Origin: Micromonosporaceae bacterium KJ-029
Lineage (GTDB): Bacteria; Actinomycetota; Actinomycetes; Mycobacteriales; Micromonosporaceae
Direction: 5' to 3'
DNA length: 64,000 bases
Assembly: GCA_005402585.1 (NCBI GenBank)
Contig: BIFP01000057.1
Coordinates: 20,727-84,726 of the forward strand
Shown here: positions 25,781 through 34,269 of the stretch, piece by piece
How the letters are laid out: each line of letters begins with the position of its first letter
Numbering within the stretch: position 1 is the first letter of the stretch
Program-made: the position numbers and the translations under genes
Notes under the pieces: generated by a model
Database searches by the model: none
Told to the model about the DNA's origin: nothing
Seen by the model: the letters and a program-made list of their open reading frames with translations, nothing else

Positions 25781-26353
25781 ATGGACAGCTTTCACCCGCC
25801 GGTGGCCGGCATCGTGCACCAGGCGCCCGGCTCGACCGTACGGCTGCGCCCGGTGGCCGAGGACGACCTGGCGATGTTGCGCCGGTTCGCGGTCGAACCC
25901 GGGCTGATCGGGCTCGACTGGGCCGGCTTCCGGGACGCCGCCGCGCCGGCCCGCCGCTTCGCCGAGGACGGCTATCTCGGCGAGCGGACCGGCGGCCTGA
26001 TTGTGCAGGTCGAGCCTGCGGCGGATGCCCCGGCGGGCTACCTCAGCTATCTCCAGGGCCAGTACGGCGGGCGGGCGCCCTACTGGGAGATCGGCATCGT
26101 GCTGCTGCCCGAGTGGCGCGGCCAGGGCATCGGCTGGCGGGCCCAGGCGCTGCTCTGCGACTACCTGTTCAGCCACACCCCGGCGCAGCGCATTCAGGCC
26201 AGCACCCATGCCGAGAACGCCGCCGAGCAGCGGTCGCTGGAGAAGGCCGGCTTCCAGCTGGAGGGGGTCGTGCGGGCCTGCGAGTTTCGGGCCGGCGCCT
26301 GGCGTGACGGGTGGCTCTACAGCCGGCTGCGCGACGACCCGTCACCGCTGTGA
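25781..26353 (+). CDS. GNAT-family N-acetyltransferase (RimJ/RimL-like)
   Basis: 190 residues. The order is an N-terminal strand (VRLRPVAEDDLAMLRRF), the acetyl-CoA loop (EIGIVLLPEWRGQGIGWRAQALLCDYLF, with the R-G-Q-G-I-G pattern) and the closing block (RIQASTHAENAAEQRSLEKAGFQLEGVVR). This is the RimJ/RimL subgroup that acetylates N-termini, amino acids or antibiotics. The substrate is unknown. ATG 25781 is used although its GGAGG is directly adjacent, so the true start could differ. Confidence 0.85.
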   Translation: MDSFHPPVAGIVHQAPGSTVRLRPVAEDDLAMLRRFAVEPGLIGLDWAGFRDAAAPARRFAEDGYLGERTGGLIVQVEPAADAPAGYLSYLQGQYGGRAPYWEIGIVLLPEWRGQGIGWRAQALLCDYLFSHTPAQRIQASTHAENAAEQRSLEKAGFQLEGVVRACEFRAGAWRDGWLYSRLRDDPSPL

Positions 26354-26452
26354 CCGAACGGCTCGGCGTCCCCGCGGTTGTGGGTCGAGCCGTTGCGGAA
26401 GACGTCCCTGGCAGCAACCCGTGTCATGGCGGCTGAGCCTGCCCAGCGGGGG

Positions 26453-27390
26453 CTAGGCGTGTCCTGCCGATCTTGTAGCGCTGGGTCGTTGACGATGTGC
26501 CGGTGGTACGTCGTGGTGAACTGACCGATGAGGCGTGGGCGGTGATCGCACCGCTCCTACCGGAGCCTGGCGGGGCGCGGGGGCGGTGGCGGGATCACCG
26601 TCAGGTCATCAACGGGATTCTGTGGAAGCTGCGCACGGGTGCGCCGTGGCGTGACCTGCCGGAACGCTTCGGGCCGTGGAAGACCTGCCACGAACGGCTG
26701 CGACGGTGGACCGCGGACGGGACGTGGGATCGGATCCTCGCGGCGGCGCAGGTGCATGACGACGGCATACCGGTGCAGTGGACGATCAGCATCGACTCGT
26801 CGATCGTGCGGGCGCACCAGCATGCCGCTGGCGCCCCCAAAAAAGGGGCTCCCCGACAAGTCCGGCGACGCCTGGTGCGCAAGATGGCGAGGCCATCGGC
26901 CGATCCCGAGGCGGGCTGAGCACGAAGATCCACCTCGCCGTCGACGGACGCGGCCGGCCGTTGTCGATCCTGCTCACCCCCGGCCAGGCCGGCGACAACC
27001 CCCAGCTCCTCGCGCTGCTCGACGCGATCCGGGTCAACGAGCCCGGACCGGGCCGGCCCCGCAAGCGACCCGAGGTGTTGATCGCGGACAAGGGCTACGC
27101 CCACGACTCCACCCGCCGAGCCCTACGGCAGCGCGGGATCCGGCACGTCATCCCCGAACGCTCGGACCAGATCGCCCGCCGTGCTGCCAAGGGCAGCAAC
27201 GGCGGCAGGCCACCCGCCTTCGACAAGGCGATCTACCGCAAGCGCAACGTCGTTGAACGCTGCTTCAACCGGCTCAAACAGTGGCGCGACCTGGCCACCC
27301 GATACGCCAAACGCGCATCCCTCTACCGGGCCAGCCTCGTGCTCATCGCGGCCATCATCTGGCTTCCATGATCGACAGGACAGGCCCTAG
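26453..27390. mobile_element. IS5-family (IS427-like) insertion sequence with CTAG ends
   Basis: The inverted ends are GCGTGTCCTGCCGATCTTG at the left and GGCCTGTCCTGTCGATCATG (other strand) at the right. CTAG flanks both ends (26453-26456 and 27387-27390), as expected for a 4-bp target duplication. About 0.93 kb, the normal size for this group. Confidence 0.85.
26497..27371 (+). CDS. IS5-family transposase in two overlapping frames (programmed frameshift)
   Basis: The first frame (26497-26919) encodes ELTDEAWAVIAPLLPEP, GILWKLRTGAPWRDLPERFG and the first Asp (ISIDSSIVRAHQHA). The second frame carries GGLSTKIHLAVDGRG, ADKGYAHD (second Asp) and YRKRNVVERCFNRLKQWRDLATRY (Glu). The join is at CCCCCAAAAAAGGGG, with the A6 at 26839-26844, reading from frame 0 into -1. 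This is the arrangement of IS427-group elements that make the full DDE transposase by -1 frameshifting or transcript slippage. All catalytic residues are present across the two frames, so it may be active. Confidence 0.85.
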
Positions 27391-27452
27391 TCGGTGACAC
27401 CGCCCGAACAGCTGCTGGTTGGCCGTCGTCGGCCACCTGCCGTCCCGCCCGG

Positions 27453-27800
27453 GTGGCCCATGCGCCCGACGGCGGGCCAGTGGCGGTGGTCGAGTTGCGC
27501 GTCGGCCAGCTTTCGGGGGCGATCCCGTTGACCGCCCGGAGCTGCTCGAAAAGGCTCGGCAGCGGGTACGGCGCCGCATGCGCTGGGCCCGCCGCCATAA
27601 TCTCCGCCCTCGCCGGGCACCCGGAAGGCCAAGCCGCACTCGCCGACCGCGCCGGCGTACAGGAGCCGACCTTCAATGACCTGTCCGACTTGTTGGGCAT
27701 CCACCTGTTCCCCGCGATGATCTGGTTGTGCGCAGGCCTCGTCGCCACCACCGGTGACACCAACATTGCCTGGTTGCGTCAGTTTCGCCTGGCGGGGTAG
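27453..27800 (+). CDS. Hypothetical protein or gene remnant
   Basis: An open frame of 115 codons whose second half looks protein-like (ISALAGHPEGQAALADRAG, DLSDLLGIHLFPAMIWLCAG). The first half may belong to another frame (RPELLEKARQRVRRRMRWA), which suggests a frameshifted relic beside the IS5 element. No ribosome-binding site or known family is recognised. Confidence 0.25.
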   Translation: MAHAPDGGPVAVVELRVGQLSGAIPLTARSCSKRLGSGYGAACAGPAAIISALAGHPEGQAALADRAGVQEPTFNDLSDLLGIHLFPAMIWLCAGLVATTGDTNIAWLRQFRLAG

Positions 27801-28114
27801 CACAGCCCGTGCCGGCCGTCGGTGATGCGCTCCGGGCAGGCTGATTCCCGCTGATCGGCCGGATCAGGTGGGCCCACGTACACAGCAGCCATCGGCGTCG
27901 GCAAGTGTGTACGGGCGGTTGGCAGCAGAGGCGCGACGGCCCGCGCCCAAAGCTCGCCAACTACGGAATGTGACGGTAGGGGCGACCTGGCGGTGCGCGG
28001 ATCTGCCGAGAAGAGTGTGTCCGAGTAGGCGGCTTTCCGCGATATTTGTGCGGTCTATTCGCCAGTCAATCGCCGTCTTCCAATTTCCCGTCCTTCGAGG
28101 TGAACGGTAGAAAA
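27801..28114. other. Non-coding stretch with nothing recognised
   Basis: No plausible gene, RNA or IS end was seen. Base composition becomes less GC-rich toward 28114, continuing into the next gene. Confidence 0.4.
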
Positions 28115-28654
28115 CTATTGGAAGTGCGGCCGAAAAAGCTTGAGGCGATTCCTACCGACTCGCCTAGCGCCGTCCCGCAGATCATCCGCAGAGGCACCTT
28201 GTAGGAGAGCCTTGATGTCGTCGTCCTGACTTCGCTCCTCCGCGGCGAGGATATGACGAGTGCGAACAAGGCACTCTAGTCGAAAAGCTCCGTTGCGTCC
28301 CGCCATCGAGCAGTCCGCCAAAGCCTCCGCGGCGGGATCGGCTACGACGCCAAGAGCAGAGTGGAGAGTTACAACTGAGTACAACGCATAGGCCGATGGT
28401 CCGACCAACTCGTCCCCTACAGTCATCTCATGCATCGATTCAAGTCCGTCCAGCTGAGTAAAGAATGCCGTCGGATCATCCGAATCGTGACTCCACAGGA
28501 TCTCCAGGGCGTCTACGTAGCGAGCGACGTCGTTCGCTCTATCGGCTCGCGCAACCGTCCACAAAAGTATGCCAATCGTACGCTCGGCACAGGCCGCAGC
28601 AAAAATCCTCGCCTGCGCGGGCGTCGCCGCGGCAAAGAACTGATCCGATGTCAT
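28115..28654 (-). CDS. Hypothetical protein, helical (DUF416/immunity-like)
   Basis: 179 residues, probably all-helical (IFAAACAERTIGILLWTVARADRANDVARYVDALEILW, VVTLHSALGVVADPAAEALADCS). The pattern, an acidic helical protein with a central WSHD-type segment, recalls DUF416-like or immunity-type proteins, but the match is not certain. The DNA is visibly less GC-rich than its neighbours, with codons such as AAA and ATT, suggesting recent acquisition. No partner toxin is visible. Confidence 0.55.
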   Translation of the reverse strand: MTSDQFFAAATPAQARIFAAACAERTIGILLWTVARADRANDVARYVDALEILWSHDSDDPTAFFTQLDGLESMHEMTVGDELVGPSAYALYSVVTLHSALGVVADPAAEALADCSMAGRNGAFRLECLVRTRHILAAEERSQDDDIKALLQGASADDLRDGARRVGRNRLKLFRPHFQ

Positions 28655-28850
28655 CTGTTCGACGATATTCGAGAACCGAACTCCATGCGCCTCACCCTAC
28701 CAAGCGCTAATCCGCTAATCTTCTTACCGTCAGCGCGACTCACCTTGTCGGCGCACTCTCATGCCGCGAGTGCGCGGTAGCACCTACGACCGTTAGTTAG
28801 CCCGTCGTCATAGTCTGCGGCTTGTGACCGCGCAGAGGTGGCAGCGTGGG

Positions 28851-29348
28851 TCAACCCTGGCCGGTGGCAGTGAGCACGAGATCGTGTGGCCATTCGCCGC
28901 GCAGAACACGATCGAGCTGTGGGTCCTCTGAGCTCTCGCAGTACGGTGTCTCGTCGGGGTCGCGCACCACCGTCTCAACAGGTGCCGCCAGCATTCCCCA
29001 GGGTGGGATCGTGTTCGCGAGCCTGCCCGTGAGCCGGAGGTCGCGATACTCGGGTTCCCACCACACATCGAAGACGGACCGCAGTTCACGGGGGTCGACC
29101 GCGAGCCAGACGCCGAACGTGACGGTATGGCCTTCGGTGAGTTTGATCGGAAGCAGCGCACGGACGAAGGCCCCGACGTTCGGGACCTGCATCATCGCCG
29201 AATCGCGGGCGTTGCCGTGGCTTATCCAGGTGCCAGGTGTTGTCTCCTTGCCGGGCGCGTCGAGCACCGGGTCGGGCAACGTGAAGCGGACATGCCGGTT
29301 GTGTAGGTCAAGGAGACGCCCGCAGGAGGGACAGCCGGCAGCGGTCAC
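28851..29348 (-). CDS. DUF2199 family protein
   Basis: 165 residues. It starts with a CPSCG pair, followed by the family pattern FVRALLPIKL, FGVWLAVDPRELRSVFDVW, LANTIPPWGML. DUF2199 proteins are of unknown role and often carry a zinc-ribbon-like CxxC. GTG start at 29348. It stands alone, 22 bp from the beta-lactamase-like gene on the same strand. Confidence 0.7.
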   Translation of the reverse strand: MTAAGCPSCGRLLDLHNRHVRFTLPDPVLDAPGKETTPGTWISHGNARDSAMMQVPNVGAFVRALLPIKLTEGHTVTFGVWLAVDPRELRSVFDVWWEPEYRDLRLTGRLANTIPPWGMLAAPVETVVRDPDETPYCESSEDPQLDRVLRGEWPHDLVLTATGQG

Positions 29349-29370
29349 CGCGCGAGTATCCCACTCCAGG

Positions 29371-30744
29371 TCAGCCGGCCTGCCAGCCGGCTGGGTCGAC
29401 GCCGCCGGGTACTGGCGTCGTGGGGTCGTAGGGCTGTCGGGTGAAGATGAAGGTGCCGAGGTCGAGGTGGCTGACGGTGCCCGTCGGGTCGCGTTGCACC
29501 CGCAGCCGTTCGCCGGCGAAGTAGCCGTTGGTGCCTTCCCAGTCGCCGTCGCTGGTGGGGCGTAGCCGGGTGCCGTGTCCGCCGGGAAACGGGGTCAGTT
29601 CCAGGCAGCCATCTGCTTGTGGGCGGAGCACGTACGGGGCCGGTCCCCAGTACCACGGGCCGGCGAGATCCAGTAGCTGCGGGTCGATTGAGGGCAGCGG
29701 GCGCCACGGCGCCGGGATCGGCGGCTCCCGCTCGGCGACCGTCTGCAGCAGGTCCGCGGCGAGAGTACCGGCGGACAGGCCGGCGGTCACGTTAGCCATC
29801 ACGACCGCGCCCAGGGCGTCGTCGGGGCTGACCCACACGGTCGCGACAAAGCCCGGCATCGAGCCGGTGTGCCCGGCCAACAGCCGGCCGTCGCGGCGCA
29901 GCAGCTGCATGCCGAGCCCGTAGCCGATGCCCCAGTCGGTTGCCTCCGGTGCGCTGGCCGGGTTGCGCATCTGCGCGACGGTGTCCGGATGCAGCACCCG
30001 GTCGTCGCCGTCGATGAGGAACGCGGCGAATCTGGCCAGGTCCGTTGCGGTCGACCACAGCTGCCCGGCAGGCGCCATCAGACCGGTGTCCACGGCGGGC
30101 TCCGCCAGCAGCACATCGGCCCAGGGATGCACCGCCCAGCCAGTGGCGTGCGGCGCGACCGGCAGCAGGGTGGTACGGGTCATCGCGAGCGGCTCCAGCA
30201 CCTCGCGCCGCAGCACCTCACCCCACGCCTGGCCGCGAACCCGCTGCACGAGCGCGCCGAGCAGCGCATAGCCGGGGTTGGAGTAGTGGTGGCGCTGTCC
30301 GGCCGGATGCACCTGCGGATCGCTGCCCAGCACGTCGGCCAGGTCGGGTCGCAGCGCGCCCGGAGTTCGTTCCCACCACGGGCCCGGCGCCTCAGCGATC
30401 AGCCCGGCCGTGTGCGCCAACAGGGCACCGACCGTGGCCTCACCCGCCACCGTGCCAGGCAGGTGCTCGGCCAGCGAGTCGGTAAGCGCGAGCCGCCCCT
30501 CGTCGCGCAGACGAAGCACCAGCACCGCCATGAACGTCTTGGTGATCGAACCGATCCGGTACTGGATACCGCCGTCCGGCACCCGACCGTCCACCGTGCC
30601 CCACCCGCCCACCCACACAGGACGACCATCACGCACCACGGCAGCGACGACCGACGGCGCCCGACCCGCCACCTGACCAGTAGCCAACCGGTGGACCAGC
30701 GCACGTCGGGTCTCAGGCAGCAACGGCGACGGAATCGATGACAT
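29371..30744 (-). CDS. Serine beta-lactamase-fold hydrolase (class C / DD-peptidase-like)
   Basis: 457 residues. The SxxK motif is S66-I-T-K69, the YxN motif is YSN in HHYSNPGYALLG (near 160), and the third motif is HTG in LAGHTGSMPGF (near 310). After the catalytic domain (to about 350) comes a C-terminal lipocalin-like domain (LDLAGPWYWGPAPYVLR). No signal peptide, so probably a cytosolic esterase/amidase of the EstB or DD-peptidase-like group and not a true beta-lactamase. The frame extends upstream to 31254, but that extension is not protein-like and overlaps the opposite gene; ATG 30744 is preferred. Confidence 0.85.
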   Translation of the reverse strand: MSSIPSPLLPETRRALVHRLATGQVAGRAPSVVAAVVRDGRPVWVGGWGTVDGRVPDGGIQYRIGSITKTFMAVLVLRLRDEGRLALTDSLAEHLPGTVAGEATVGALLAHTAGLIAEAPGPWWERTPGALRPDLADVLGSDPQVHPAGQRHHYSNPGYALLGALVQRVRGQAWGEVLRREVLEPLAMTRTTLLPVAPHATGWAVHPWADVLLAEPAVDTGLMAPAGQLWSTATDLARFAAFLIDGDDRVLHPDTVAQMRNPASAPEATDWGIGYGLGMQLLRRDGRLLAGHTGSMPGFVATVWVSPDDALGAVVMANVTAGLSAGTLAADLLQTVAEREPPIPAPWRPLPSIDPQLLDLAGPWYWGPAPYVLRPQADGCLELTPFPGGHGTRLRPTSDGDWEGTNGYFAGERLRVQRDPTGTVSHLDLGTFIFTRQPYDPTTPVPGGVDPAGWQAG

Positions 30745-30867
30745 GCGGGCAAACCTACCGGCCGGCCCGCACCGCCCCTCAACAATCCGACGCGTGCGGA
30801 TCCGACGCGATTGACGGCGTACAGCGGCTGCCCACCGGCGTCGGCGCCCGATCGTATTCTCGCCACC

Positions 30868-31335
30868 ATGACGGATGAAGGTGTGGACAGTGTTCTGGCG
30901 CGCTTGATCGAGGCATTGGCGGCCCAAGTTGACGCGTCGGAGCACTCTGCGCTCGCGCCGGGCGCGGTCGAGGCACTGACCGGCCTGAGCAGATCCGAAG
31001 CTGGCTTGATCTTCGGCCACGCGGGCCACCTCGTGCACTACGGCACAGACACCGAACCGATCGAGACCCTCATCCAGCTGATCTCGGACATCCAGCGTCA
31101 CGAGGCTGAGAGGGATGCCGCGATACTGCCAGGGGACAGAGTGCGACTCGCAGGCGAACTGCCAACCAGCGTGACGGACCATGGTGCCACTCGGCCGAGG
31201 GAGACGGTGTTCACCGTCCGCTACGTCGGTGATGACGCGACGATCGACGTGCAACCGGACTTGACCGAGGACTACACGATCACGTCGGTGCCGATCGCCA
31301 CCGTGCAGCCAGCACGGACGCAGAGCACGACATAG
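30868..31335 (+). CDS. Hypothetical protein
   Basis: 155 residues. An N-terminal helical region (SVLARLIEALAAQVDASEHS) is followed by a beta-rich half with an SH3-like look (GDRVRLAGELPTSVTDHG, ETVFTVRYVGDDATIDVQPD). No family is recognised. ATG 30868 was chosen because the preceding in-frame codons overlap the promoter region of the divergent gene. Codon use is less GC-biased than the core genes. Confidence 0.55.
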   Translation: MTDEGVDSVLARLIEALAAQVDASEHSALAPGAVEALTGLSRSEAGLIFGHAGHLVHYGTDTEPIETLIQLISDIQRHEAERDAAILPGDRVRLAGELPTSVTDHGATRPRETVFTVRYVGDDATIDVQPDLTEDYTITSVPIATVQPARTQSTT

Positions 31336-31985
31336 AACCTAGCACCCGCACATGCCGCGATCCGGTGCGAGCGCGCCTCGCCCAGAAGTGACGGAATATA
31401 GTCAATGATCCGCCTCGCCGTGAGACTTGGAGACTTGCTCGGCCGATGTCGTCGACCTTCCGGGTACATCGATCTCCGGAGGCGTGCCTGCATGTGTACT
31501 CGGGAGCCTGTACCTCGATAGCGAGATCCTGGCCGCGTACCTCGTTGACTCGTAACCCGACTCCGGGCAGCGGCCGGGCCGCAACGTAGTTGCGCGTCGG
31601 ACGGGGCGCGCTTTCGGCACATCGCCAGCCTTGACGGGCCAACGGCGAACAGCTGCGTGGCTCCCGGCTCCGACGGTGGGATCCGCAGCTGGGCATCTTG
31701 TGCCCGCGTGGTCGGTTCTCCTCACCCTGCGGACACGCAATCGCCACTGCCGTCAACGCGTGGTGCTCCACCGTGTGCCGCGACTTCAGGAACGCGAAAG
31801 GGCGGCGTCAACGCCTACGCCCTGGTCAGCCGGATCTCGGCTTGACGCCGGCAAGTCCGGCCAGCACACCAGTCTCGCACTCCCCCCATTTCTCCAGTGC
31901 TGGCTGGCACTCGGCGCTCCCGCCGATCGTGCGCCGCAGCCAGCCAAAGCCCGAGCCCCTCACCCTTACCGAAAGGCCACTCATC
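31336..31985. other. Probable non-coding or decayed stretch
   Basis: Several frames stay open because of high GC, but none has a ribosome-binding site, protein-like composition or a family pattern. It may hold the eroded body of the element to which the excisionase and integrase downstream belong. Confidence 0.4.
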
Positions 31986-32164
31986 ATGGGAACGCTTGCG
32001 AATCTCCGAATCATCGAACTCGACCAGCCCAGGCGAACGAGTGCTACGGCCTGGTCAACACGCTCCTACGCGCCCGGGTCCCGTACGAACTCACGCCAAA
32101 TCTCACCATCGGGCGAAGGTTCCGCAGCCGCCCCTCATCCACGCGAGGTTCTGAAGGGTCAGCG
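31986..32164 (+). pseudogene. Small element gene, apparently frameshifted
   Basis: ATG 31986 begins MGTLANLRIIELDQP. Protein-like sequence then continues in another frame (NECYGLVNTLLRARVPYELT) up to a stop at 32162. The two parts together would make a small protein of about 55 residues of the type found between regulators and xis in actinomycete integrative elements. A shift near 32030 breaks it. Confidence 0.3.
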
Positions 32165-32476
32165 TAAGGATGCCCGCCCGCACGGGCCGCAGAGTCTCAC
32201 CGCCGCAGAGATCAACGGCAGGCTTGACACCCTGGGGCCGCAACGGGTGGATAGACGTCCACAGCAGACAAATCCAGCGACCGCGCATCGCAGCGGCAGC
32301 GCCACCGACCCCAGGTCCCGGCACGGCTGGGATCCCGAAAGGAAAACCGATCCATGCCCGCACCACCCCCCACCCGCACCCGGATCCGCGCCGCCAGACG
32401 CCACCGGCCACCGCAACGCTGCCGACCGCGCCGGGCCGCCCCAGCAACCAGGTTCGGCCAACACGTTAGGCCGGCG

Positions 32477-32686
32477 ATGAACGGCCCGGCCGCCCCCGAA
32501 TGGCGGCCCGATCCGTTACTGACCATCGATGACCTCGCCGCCTGGCTGGGCAAGCCCAAGAACACCCTGTACGCCTGGCACAGCCGAGGCAAAGGACCCC
32601 GCGCCATCCGCGTCGGCAACACCCTGCGCTACCGACGCAGCGAGGTCGAACGCTGGCTCGACGAACACACCGACACGGAGCGATGA
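32477..32686 (+). CDS. Excisionase-like helix-turn-helix protein
   Basis: 69 residues, a MerR/AlpA-type winged HTH (LLTIDDLAAWLGKPKNTLYAWHSRGKGPRAIRVGNTLRYRRSEVERWLDEH). Such proteins direct excision or regulate the integrase in actinomycete integrative elements. It ends 3 bp before the integrase gene, the usual xis-int order. Confidence 0.85.
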   Translation: MNGPAAPEWRPDPLLTIDDLAAWLGKPKNTLYAWHSRGKGPRAIRVGNTLRYRRSEVERWLDEHTDTER

Positions 32687-32689
32687 GCC

Positions 32690-33904
32690 ATGGCCCGTCC
32701 TGAACTGCCCATCGGCACCTCCGGCAAGATCCGCACCGAGAAACTCGGCCCTGGCCGGTTCCGCGCCAGAGCCCGGTTCCGTGACTACGACGGCGTGACC
32801 CGCGACATCGAGGTCACCGACACCACCGGCCCGGCCGCCGTCAGGGCGTTGAAGGTCAAGCTCCGCGACCGCAGCACCCCGAACGACGACGAGATCACCC
32901 GGGAGACCCGCATCAGCAGGCTCGCCGAACTGTGGATCGAGGAGATCACCGCCGAGGAACGGATCACATCGCAGACTATCCACCGGTACCAGACCAGCGT
33001 GCGCACCGCGATCCTGCCCGCCCTCGGTAACCTCCGGATCCGCGAGGCCAGCGTCGGGCGACTGGACCGGTTCCTGCGCGACATTGGCAAGGACCGCCCG
33101 TCGGCGGCCAAAGGCGTGAAAGTCGTCCTGAGTCAGATGTTCGCGCTGGCCGTCCGGCACGGCGCGATCCCGACCAATCCCCTACGCGACACCGGCCGGC
33201 TACGCAAACCCCGCCGCACGGTTGTCGCCCTCACCGACGAACACCTCCAAGCCGTCCGCACGGCGATCCGCGACTGGCAACGACCGGTTCCCGGCAAGCC
33301 CGGACCACGACACACCGGAGACCTGGCCGACATCGTCGACCTCATGCTCGCCACCGGCGCCCGCATCGGTGAGATCCTCGCCCTCCGCTGGGAAGACCTC
33401 AATCTCGCCGTCGAACGCCCCACCCTGACAATCTGCGGCACGCTGGTCTATGTCAAAGGTCAGGGCATCTTCCGACAACCCTGGACCAAGAGCGACGCCG
33501 GCTACCGGATGCTCGTGCTACCCCGGTTCGCCGTCGGCATGCTCCTGGCCCGCAAACTCATGGCCGCCGACAACCCCCATGACGCGATCTTCGCCTCCCG
33601 ACGCGGCACCTGGCTCTCCCCCAACAACGTCCGCCGCCAGTGGCGCCAAGCGCGCGCCGACACCGACCTTGACTGGGTCACCCCACACACCTTCCGCAAA
33701 ACCGTCGCCACCCTCATCAAGGAGGAGACCGACACCAAGAGCGCCGCAGCACAGCTTGGACACTCCAGCGAGGAGGTCACCACCACCACCTACTACATCG
33801 CCAAGCCAGCCCAGGCCCCGGACGTGTCCGACGTCCTTGAACGCCTCGCCGCCAACCCGAACGGACAGCACGCATCCACAGCGCACAACGATGCACACCG
33901 ATGA
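32690..33904 (+). CDS. Tyrosine-type site-specific integrase
   Basis: 404 residues. An N-terminal arm-binding domain (about 10-60) and SAM-like core-binding domain (about 75-165) precede the catalytic domain. The catalytic residues are R225 (GARIGEI), H333 and R336 (PHTFRKT), H358 (LGHSSEE) and a tyrosine at 368/369 (TYYI). It lies 114 bp from the 3' end of tRNA-Pro, so that tRNA is the likely attachment site, as for many actinomycete integrative conjugative elements. The frame is intact. No replication or transfer genes are nearby, so the element looks like a remnant. Confidence 0.92.
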   Translation: MARPELPIGTSGKIRTEKLGPGRFRARARFRDYDGVTRDIEVTDTTGPAAVRALKVKLRDRSTPNDDEITRETRISRLAELWIEEITAEERITSQTIHRYQTSVRTAILPALGNLRIREASVGRLDRFLRDIGKDRPSAAKGVKVVLSQMFALAVRHGAIPTNPLRDTGRLRKPRRTVVALTDEHLQAVRTAIRDWQRPVPGKPGPRHTGDLADIVDLMLATGARIGEILALRWEDLNLAVERPTLTICGTLVYVKGQGIFRQPWTKSDAGYRMLVLPRFAVGMLLARKLMAADNPHDAIFASRRGTWLSPNNVRRQWRQARADTDLDWVTPHTFRKTVATLIKEETDTKSAAAQLGHSSEEVTTTTYYIAKPAQAPDVSDVLERLAANPNGQHASTAHNDAHR

Positions 33905-33975
33905 CAAACTTGGTTGCCGCACCCGGTAAACGGGGGGTTATCGGGGGACGGTTCAAAACCTCATGGAAAGAAGTC

Positions 33976-34010
33976 GAAGCCCTGACCGCGTTTCCGCTGG
34001 TCAGGGCTTC
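33976..34010. terminator. Terminator between integrase and tRNA-Pro
   Basis: GAAGCCCTGACC and GGTCAGGGCTTC form a perfect 12-bp stem with an 11-nt loop, 8 bp beyond the 3' end of the minus-strand tRNA. It probably terminates the tRNA transcript and could also serve the integrase mRNA from the other side. Confidence 0.75.
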
Positions 34011-34017
34011 CCTTCTG

Positions 34018-34091
<74 letters not shown>

Positions 34092-34218
34092 ATGCCACCG
34101 CGCGGTTTCCCCCGCGACAGCCGGTACAGCTTATCGCAAGATCTTCGACCCGTCGCACAGCCCCCTCCCCCGTTGTCGCGGGTGACCACCCACACCACCA
34201 CTAGGGCGTCCTAGGAGG

Positions 34219-34257
34219 CTGGGGTCCTGCGGTGGCGAGCCAGCCGTAGGACCCCAG
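34219..34257 (-). terminator. Terminator after der
   Basis: CTGGGGTCCT and AGGACCCCAG pair with further pairing inside (TGGC/GCCA). It begins 13 bp past the der stop and closes the scpA-scpB-rluB-cmk-der transcription unit. Confidence 0.75.
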
Positions 34258-34269
34258 CGGGAGGTTGCG

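Noticed and set aside
30745..31254. 170-codon N-terminal extension of the beta-lactamase-like frame
   Set aside because: Composition is not protein-like, it overlaps the opposite gene, and ATG 30744 starts the natural family N-terminus.
1..34017. Second copy of the tRNA-Pro 3' end as attL for the integrase
   Set aside because: No stretch resembling the tRNA 3' half was seen by eye elsewhere in the window. An exact search would be needed.
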